A DNA stretch of 64,000 bases. It comes from Bimastos eiseni. Taxonomy: Eukaryota; Annelida; Clitellata; Crassiclitellata; Lumbricidae. Under the pieces are notes generated by a model. The model ran no database searches. It was not told the DNA's origin and worked only from the letters and a program-made list of their open reading frames with translations. Both the position numbers and the translations under genes were made by a program. The stretch lies in assembly GCA_959347315.1 (NCBI GenBank), contig OY365810.1, positions 22,648,906-22,712,905 on the forward strand, read 5' to 3'. This document shows positions 59,198-64,000 of this stretch, piece after piece. How positions within the stretch are numbered: the first letter of the stretch is position 1; each line of letters begins with the position of its first letter.

Positions 59198-61452
59198 GAA
59201 GATGAGGACGAATACCCTATAAGGAGAGCAAACAGGTAGGCCAAGGCCCATGCACTGAAATTGGCTACCAAAATAAAGCTCAATTATGTACGGTTTTACA
59301 TTAATGGTCTGACATGAAACACGGGTTTTAATAATGGGCGGAACATTGTTAGTGTCGCCATCATCGGCTCGGACGTGGATTTAATCAATCGAATGAGTGT
59401 CGCTTTACAGGTTCAGGTGCATGCTATCTCAAAGGTGCCATATTATCACTACCAGATGAAGTCGAATGACCCAGTACATTAAGGGCAGCAATCTCGTCTA
59501 GCTCGACAGTTTATCGTGAACCCTGCAACTAACTGTTTCTTTTCCTTGCTACTCCTAAGATCGTCAAGAAAGAACTCTATTAAAAATAATAACCGAATAA
59601 TTACAGTGATGACCATTGTTTGGCCTTCATCGACAAAACGAATAAATATTATTTGTGACGGAATGATTTATTCGTTTGGTGCACGCAGTTCTAAAAACAT
59701 CTGCGAATAATACACATGCCAGACAGTTTGGACTGTCAACACATACAGGAATCTAACACACTGTGTTAGCGACGGCACACTGCTGATATCAAACTGTTGC
59801 AGACATTCTTAGCATCCTTGGTCTGTTGTAATGTCTCTGTCTAAATGCTTGCGTGAGTGTAGTTGCATCTGTCCCAATATCTACACCTCTGTCTGCATAG
59901 ACATATGTATGTCTTGGTCATATACAGCGTCCGTCAGCTTGATATGCAGGTATATGAAACATTGCAATTTCTCTTTATGCCTCTGTCGATGCCTTTGCTT
60001 GTCCGTCTAGTTGTCTCTCTCGCTTGTCGATCACGCGAAGCACGTGTGGTCATAAAGGGTCCAACAGTTGCCTCTGCCAGGTATAAAAGATCCGTTCTGC
60101 TGTGGTCAGTTATCCCAGTTCAGTCTGCCTTTCCTTCGAAGCTACGTGGTCATCTGCCGTCTACAGAACAAGATGAAGGTCCTGTTAGTTTTACTCGTTG
60201 CCACCGTGGCTGCTGTCTTCGCTGGATACGACAACACAGCATCATACGGTCACTACGAACCAGGACTCAGACATATGTAAGCACAGCTTGCCTAGTAGTC
60301 ATAGTTAAGCGAAGTGTACAACAATAACTTTCACCTGTGAGATGTGGAAATAATGTAATAATAGAGTCAGAATTTATTTCGACTGGATGATACTGGCGCC
60401 AATGAATGGCTATGGGTAAATAATCATGATGAAGTAGCTCTAGCATTAAATGACTGATTATACATTTATTTAACGACGAATCCTTACCAAGGATGACCAT
60501 CACATGCTGCTATATATAGAACGCGGTGGCGTAGTGGTATATGTTCTGTGCCTAGCAACTAAAGGGTTACAGGTTCGAAGTCAACTCAAGTCAGTGGGTA
60601 GCGACTTTGGACAAGGTGCTCACCCATAAATTAATTGTTTGTGAGGAAGACAATGGGAAACCACCTCACTCATCTCATCCCCGGGTAGAGAACTTATCAT
60701 CATCATCATGATACTATGTGTAAATGAAATGTGAAAATGGCCCCATTTAAAAACTAAATTCCCCAAATGTTTCTTGTCCTGCAAGTGTGATAAAACAATT
60801 TGTGTGGAGTGAGAGGCAGTGGAAAATGTACTATAACACAAACGCTCTTTTTCATAGCGTTAATTCGTTTTAGATTAATTATAGCTCACTAGTTAAGAAC
60901 TCAGAAAATAATGATGTTGTTGCATCTTTTGACTAAACAGACCAGACAACTATCGAAATGCCGCACGTCAACTGTATGTTAATCACGTGGCTGAACACGT
61001 GGGTTCTGGAACCGGAACTGCTCGGTGGGAAGGCGTGCCTGGAACTGGTGGGAATTACGGTTACCATGGATATGGTGGTCATGGACACAACCACGGATAT
61101 TAAACAAAAAATGACATAGGGTCACGACCTTCCTTTTAAAATAAATAAATCTTCGATTCTTTAGTAAACATATTTTGGAAAGAAATTGTTGTGTTTGCTT
61201 TTGATCGGAATTTCCTTGGAATTTGGCGTGTGCAAGTGTGCACACGACTTTGCTAAGCATCGACCATCGACTTCAATATTTGTAGCTACATTGGCGCTAT
61301 CAAAGTTTTCACTTTATGATTATTATCAGCCTTGATGTTCATATTCCTGTTGTCCTCTATGCTTTATTTGGGAGCATAAACAACACTTTAATTAATTAGT
61401 ATATAATTAATTGATATATAATGATCCTCATATCCATCAATTCTACACTGCA

Positions 61453-61540
<88 letters not shown>

Positions 61541-63621
61541 TTATAGCATTTAGTTTGTCTGCCTCTCTTCTTGCCTTGTACGAAGGCCTTGATTTCAACT
61601 TAGAGCATAATGTGACCCTGTTTGTCTCAGCTATTGGTCTTAATGTTGTAATGAGTCGGACACCAGTGGATTTAACGTTTAGAGATTGTGAAGAAACTTG
61701 TAAGTTAGGAATGTAAATTCCACTCGCCTACGTTTTGTATGATTACGCGCAGAAAATATATTAGCTGCCTTGTACGTTAACTCGCGTATTTCCAGGTTGG
61801 ATTATAATGTATGCATATATGTATGCAATCTATGAATATAATGTGTAGGCCTATGTATCAATCAATCAATCAAGCAGCGGGAACTTAATATATCGAGGGC
61901 CTCTATTCGGTAGCGCTCCGGGTCAAATGTGGCTGAAGAAAACAGATTTAAAGAAGCAGTAATAAGCAGGTATTGAACTTTTAGGGAGAATAGTAAGTTC
62001 TAGTGGATGTCCGTATCAGGTCGTCTGACCTATCTCGGTGTCGCATCATGGAAGTGCGAGTAAATGAGACAACTAAATCACCATGGGGAAGAACAGAATG
62101 CCCGCCGGAAAGTTCAGGCAACAATACAACTCCTGCTGATAGGCTACGGTAGTGCCACAAACGTTTGCAGGCAGGTATATGTCGTAGATTAGCTTTTTAT
62201 TTGAATCACAATAGTGCAAGAACTCTCTTGTGCACCCTTGCTAGCGACTAACGAACATCCTTATCAACACATACGATCGCTAGGAATGAAATATGTTAAC
62301 ATGAAATACAATAGTACGATGACTAAGTGTATTTATATCCCATCACTGCAATGTAATTAGGTCAAGCCTTAAGAAAACCGGAGAGAAGTCACTTATTTTA
62401 GGACGAGCACAAATTTGAAGTGCAACATAGCGGGACATTGCCTCAGAGATTAGAATTAAGATTAAAGATTAGCAGAGGTAGGTATTCCATTGCAGGCGAC
62501 AGTTGGCTCTCCAGGTTAAAACGTATAAATACATGGACAGGTTTAAGTAGCGTTACCTTGGCTTCCATTTCCGGCTTTCGGAAGGTCAGTAAGAACGGTT
62601 TGACATGTTGCGATCGTAGGTGTTCGATGCTTCTTCCGTTGATCGCCTGACCCAAATATTCGTTGACCTCATCATCCGGTTCCTTCACTTCCTGTTTGTC
62701 GCCGAAGCCGAGTCTACAACCGACCAGTACACACATACAGATGCGCCCAGTGTCTCGTGCAATCACATGCATTGATAGATAGATGGAGGGATGGACGGAC
62801 GGACGGACAGACAGACATATAGATAGATAGAGAGATAGAGAGATAGACAGCCAATTTCACGCATCCTAGACAGATAGACATATAGACAGACATACAGACA
62901 AACAGATGGATAGATGGCACCACTCGCGCTGCCCCTCGGATCACTCAGCAACGGTGCGAACTTGTTAGAAACTTGTTGCATCTGCTAATGACGCATACTT
63001 AAATAAATCAAACGTTCTGTATCACTAAATTTCTCGATATAATTTTAAAAAAGCATTAATGGTTATTAATATTTTTCAAGTTATCCAACTGCAAAGATTG
63101 TTCTCAATAAAATGTCACCAATTAACAAACAAAACGAAATTCCATGCTCTGGAATTAATAAAGCCAATAATTCAGAAGCTAATTTACTACACCTGAGGTT
63201 TTAACTTAATACCGTCAGCCAGATATGAAACGCCAACAGCAGTGTCTTTGTAGACTCCACATCACTTGAGATCAATTTCCACTAAAGCAGCTAAATCAGT
63301 CAATTTCAAGCATCCTAGATTCGTCAGTAGGGTCCATCAGCAGGCCATCTTTTGATTGGCACATATGTCTTTGCTAGTGTTTGCTGGAGGAGGCAATTTT
63401 TGATTCACTATGATAGACTGGACAAATTCGCTGGAGGAAATACAAGGCGCACTGTGTGATTCATTGAACGTAAGACACGCTAAGAAATAATTACAGCATT
63501 AAGCGAGAAGAGCTCTACTTTTGGAGCGACTTAACTTTTCCCGAATGGCTTGAGTTGGGTCGTCATCCACTTTCTTCCCTTCTCTTCGTGGTGTTCGAAG
63601 CGGCGATGCATAAGTTCGCTC
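46745..63621 (-). CDS. ADCY5/6: Adenylate cyclase, AC5/AC6-like, 3' thirteen exons (574 aa, 5' part outside)
   Basis: Makes cAMP from ATP at the plasma membrane, normally downstream of G proteins. Exons in transcript order on the minus strand: 63621..63536, 62713..62557, 57981..57884, 56660..56576, 55816..55700, 53986..53855, 53219..53044, 51137..51008, 50625..50506, 49920..49780, 48641..48440, 47715..47591, 46900..46745. All have AG/GT borders and the phases agree, giving 574 codons plus stop. Order: end of C1 ([20 protein letters not shown], residues 53-72 or so), six helices (about 94-310), then C2 (about 328-560). Nucleotide-site residues of C2 are kept: KIKT lysine (428), Asp501 in QYDIWG, Asn508 and Arg512 in NVASR, Lys548 in [32 protein letters not shown] and YTLECRG favour AC5/AC6 over other types. 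C1 with its metal-binding aspartates lies beyond the window. Confidence 0.93.
47030..47377 (-). CDS. Uncharacterised 115-aa frame inside an adenylate cyclase intron
   Basis: Open from an ATG at 47377, in the intron between the last two cyclase exons and in the same orientation. The N-terminal 60 residues look protein-like ([37 protein letters not shown]), whereas the last 40 look like non-coding AT-rich sequence. Six bp upstream of the ATG is an array of 16-bp repeats (47383..47518). It may be the captured first exon of a mobile element. The family is not recognised. Confidence 0.3.
   Translation of the reverse strand: MSAQALEANLYKETDEEHREMLLLNGQFLERRNAAMPLQGRFTTLVMFSRLKWMGGLYPKHYQLSYRRILKSKQILSKGILIWHFESNLTQEEAIVIYSFPLPKHSQLHYYYSLP
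47383..47518. repeat. 16-bp tandem array
   Basis: About 8.5 copies of CTATTGTTCAATGTAC with scattered differences (CTATTGTCCAATGTAC, CTATTGTTGAATGTAC). The period is exactly 16 across the array. Confidence 0.88.
49465..49640 (+). mobile_element. SINE of the second tRNA-like family
   Basis: GAGTAATGGTGAGCACACAG, B-box-like GAGTTCGATTC, then TTAGTCCTTCTTTCGCTAGG. A second TTAGATTCGACTCCCG follows about 90 bp later, so two copies or a dimer may be joined. In an adenylate cyclase intron. Confidence 0.55.
52250..52365 (-). mobile_element. SINE of the second tRNA-like family, reversed
   Basis: The minus strand has GAACCGAGTTCGATTGTCGC and, further on, TTCTTCTTTCGCTATGC, the same order as at 49465..49640. 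Decayed. Confidence 0.5.
52900..52985. repeat. AT-dinucleotide-rich microsatellite
   Basis: Runs of TATATA interrupted by TGATATA and CGTATA, in an adenylate cyclase intron. Confidence 0.8.
53560..53815 (+). mobile_element. Retrotransposon C-terminal and 3' tail remnant
   Basis: A 70-aa frame followed by GCCCTGCGCTAAACTCTGAG and TAGCGCCTTCGCGATTACGA, the tail type seen at 45655..45770 and 46270..46440. The frame itself matches nothing I know. Confidence 0.45.
54565..54671 (+). repeat. Direct repeat, copy 1 (about 107 bp)
   Basis: Starts ACAGTGGACTATATCGTGTG and ends GGATTTCTGTACGAAG. Repeated in the same orientation at 55329..55435 with about 85-90% identity by eye. Confidence 0.82.
55329..55435 (+). 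repeat. Direct repeat, copy 2
   Basis: Same unit as 54565..54671, preceded in both cases by TTTTA. The spacing of about 660 bp and the flanking ACTAGTTACTA-type words suggest duplication with a mobile element. Confidence 0.82.
56155..56230 (-). mobile_element. Short retrotransposon 3' tail
   Basis: The minus strand contains AGCTGGAACTCTGAACTTGG and AGTGGCGCTTTAGAG, the shared ending of the 5690..5800 family. Confidence 0.5.
57057..57170 (-). mobile_element. SINE fragment of the first tRNA-derived family
   Basis: The plus strand reads TGCTCAGAAGTGCACACACG, then GACGGCGCAGTTGCAG and AAGGACTTGCTGAAGGTCC. This is the tail half of the SINE at 25285..25475. The tRNA head is mostly missing. Confidence 0.65.
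60030..60172 (+). promoter_or_regulatory. Promoter of peptide gene 11
   Basis: TATAAAAGA at 60082..60090 (last base differs from the TATAAAAGG of the other genes), then CCCAGTTCAGTCTGCC at the expected start. The upstream block keeps only traces such as CTGTCTGCATAGACATATG. It lies inside an adenylate cyclase intron. Confidence 0.7.
60173..61103 (+). CDS. Peptide gene 11: secreted Gly/Tyr/His-rich peptide nested in the cyclase gene (88 aa)
   Basis: Join(60173..60276,60941..61103), 104 + 163 nt, intact frame. Signal peptide [17 protein letters not shown], then [17 protein letters not shown]. The donor is CAT AT|GTAAG, so the junction codon becomes ATA (Ile) instead of the usual Val. Exon 2 starts [15 protein letters not shown]: the four residues GVAS present in every other member are cleanly missing (12 nt). 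The tail stops early at HGHNHGY. Acceptor GACTAAACAG. The 664-bp intron holds a SINE. The whole gene lies opposite in strand within the adenylate cyclase intron 57982..62556, 19 kb from the nearest relative. Probably functional, or recently so. Confidence 0.83.
60520..60705 (+). mobile_element. tRNA-derived SINE in intron of gene 11
   Basis: Head ACGCGGTGGCGTAGTGGTAT (A-box-like) and B box GGTTCGAAGTC, then GACAATGGGAAACCACCTCA and a (CAT)n tail, ATCATCATCATCATGATAC. A third SINE family, different from the other two. Confidence 0.75.
61455..61538. repeat. Long (TA)n microsatellite
   Basis: About 84 bp of pure AT dinucleotide just beyond gene 11, within the cyclase intron. It gives a false poly-Tyr/Ile frame. 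Confidence 0.95.
61885..62230 (-). mobile_element. Decayed CR1-like tail, related to 38258..39171
   Basis: CGGTAGCGCTCCGGGTC, CGCATCATGG and AATCACCATGGGGAAGAACA line up with 38265..38470 (GAGGCGCTCCCGGTCGG, TTGCATCGTTGTGG, CAGGTCCCCATGGGCAACA). No frame survives. Confidence 0.6.
62557..63621 (-). other. ADCY5/6: C1-side exons of the adenylate cyclase
   Basis: 63536..63621 encodes [20 protein letters not shown] then PTQAIREK, a basic linker after the C1 catalytic core. 62557..62713 encodes [20 protein letters not shown] and [20 protein letters not shown], the conserved end of C1. The Lys codon between them is split 2+1, which confirms the joint. More 5' exons must lie past 63,621; none is visible in the last 380 bases. 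Confidence 0.87.
62770..62915. repeat. (GATA)n/(GACA)n/(GACG)n microsatellite
   Basis: GATAGATAGATGGAGGGATG, GGACGGACGGACAGACAGAC and further GATAGATAGAGAGATAG units, just upstream (in gene terms) of the exon at 62557..62713. Confidence 0.9.
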
Positions 63622-64000
63622 CTGCAAAATATCAATAGAGTCATTATTTCGTGCTGATTGCTGCTATTGGGATAATGTTGCGTTGATGTTTAGGTGGAAA
63701 GAAACTAATGGCTGCCTCTTGGAATTGATCTGTGTATATTGACGCATGAAACTACATTGATTTTATAATAATATTTATTTATTTCTCCTTCCTTTGTTTT
63801 CATGCTCCATTCACCATTGTAAACAAGAAATTTCGATACAGCTGCTTCAAGAGAAGCTAGTCAGTTGCACCTGCTACGTAGAGTGATGTAGGCCTAGATA
63901 AGAACAGAAAGGTAATTAATTAGCGAGCATTACCAACCGAAACATATATCAATGGGGACTTACAGTTAGCAGGCTTTCAATCCCACATGCCAAGTCGAAC

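Noticed and set aside
61411..61716. 101-aa frame with long Tyr-Ile repeat
   Set aside because: Created by the (TA)n run; the rest is short and unrelated to known proteins.
62714..62981. Frames with repeated [10 protein letters not shown] on the minus strand
   Set aside because: They translate the (GATA/GACA)n microsatellite.

Overview
This window is animal nuclear DNA. It has spliced genes with GT-AG introns, tRNA-derived SINEs, CR1/L2-like non-LTR retrotransposon debris, MITEs, long (TA)n, (GACA)n and (GATA)n microsatellites, and no operons or bacterial ribosome sites. The word AGGCCTA is strikingly frequent, which I associate with marine invertebrates (echinoderms, hemichordates, some molluscs). 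The species cannot be named from the sequence alone.

Region 1 (about 1-41.2 kb) is a cluster of ten complete two-exon genes plus three broken exon-2 copies. An eleventh gene lies at 60.1-61.1 kb. All encode secreted peptides of 88-105 residues: a signal peptide and about 17 further residues in exon 1, then a phase-2 intron, then an exon-2 region rich in Gly, Tyr, His and Asn. I do not recognise the family. There are two exon-1 classes. Type A starts [13 protein letters not shown] and has [12 protein letters not shown]; type B starts MKVVLVLFVATV and has [12 protein letters not shown]. Four head-to-head pairs (genes 1/2, 3/4, 5/6, 7/8) each join one A and one B gene across a 519-565 bp spacer with two TATAAAAGG-like boxes facing outward. 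Genes 9, 10 and 11 are single. Flanks, introns and even one SINE are shared between units, so the cluster grew by inverted and direct segmental duplication. Gene 6, gene 10 and the orphan exons record recombination between the two classes.

Region 2 (46.7-63.6 kb, minus strand) holds the 3' part of a large adenylate cyclase gene, best matched to the vertebrate AC5/AC6 class. Thirteen exons join in frame into 574 residues: the end of the C1 region, all six helices of the second membrane domain with a glycosylated loop, and the complete C2 catalytic domain. The 5' part lies beyond the window. Peptide gene 11 sits on the opposite strand inside one of its introns.

The rest is mobile-element sequence: two elements ending in inverted arrays of short palindromes (one carrying a FLYWCH/MULE-type transposase relic), two hAT-like MITEs with 8-bp target duplications, a 406-bp MITE with 50-bp inverted ends and telomere-like repeats, a near-perfect 66-bp-arm hairpin, and several decayed reverse transcriptase fragments. 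I found no rRNA, CRISPR or convincing functional tRNA gene.
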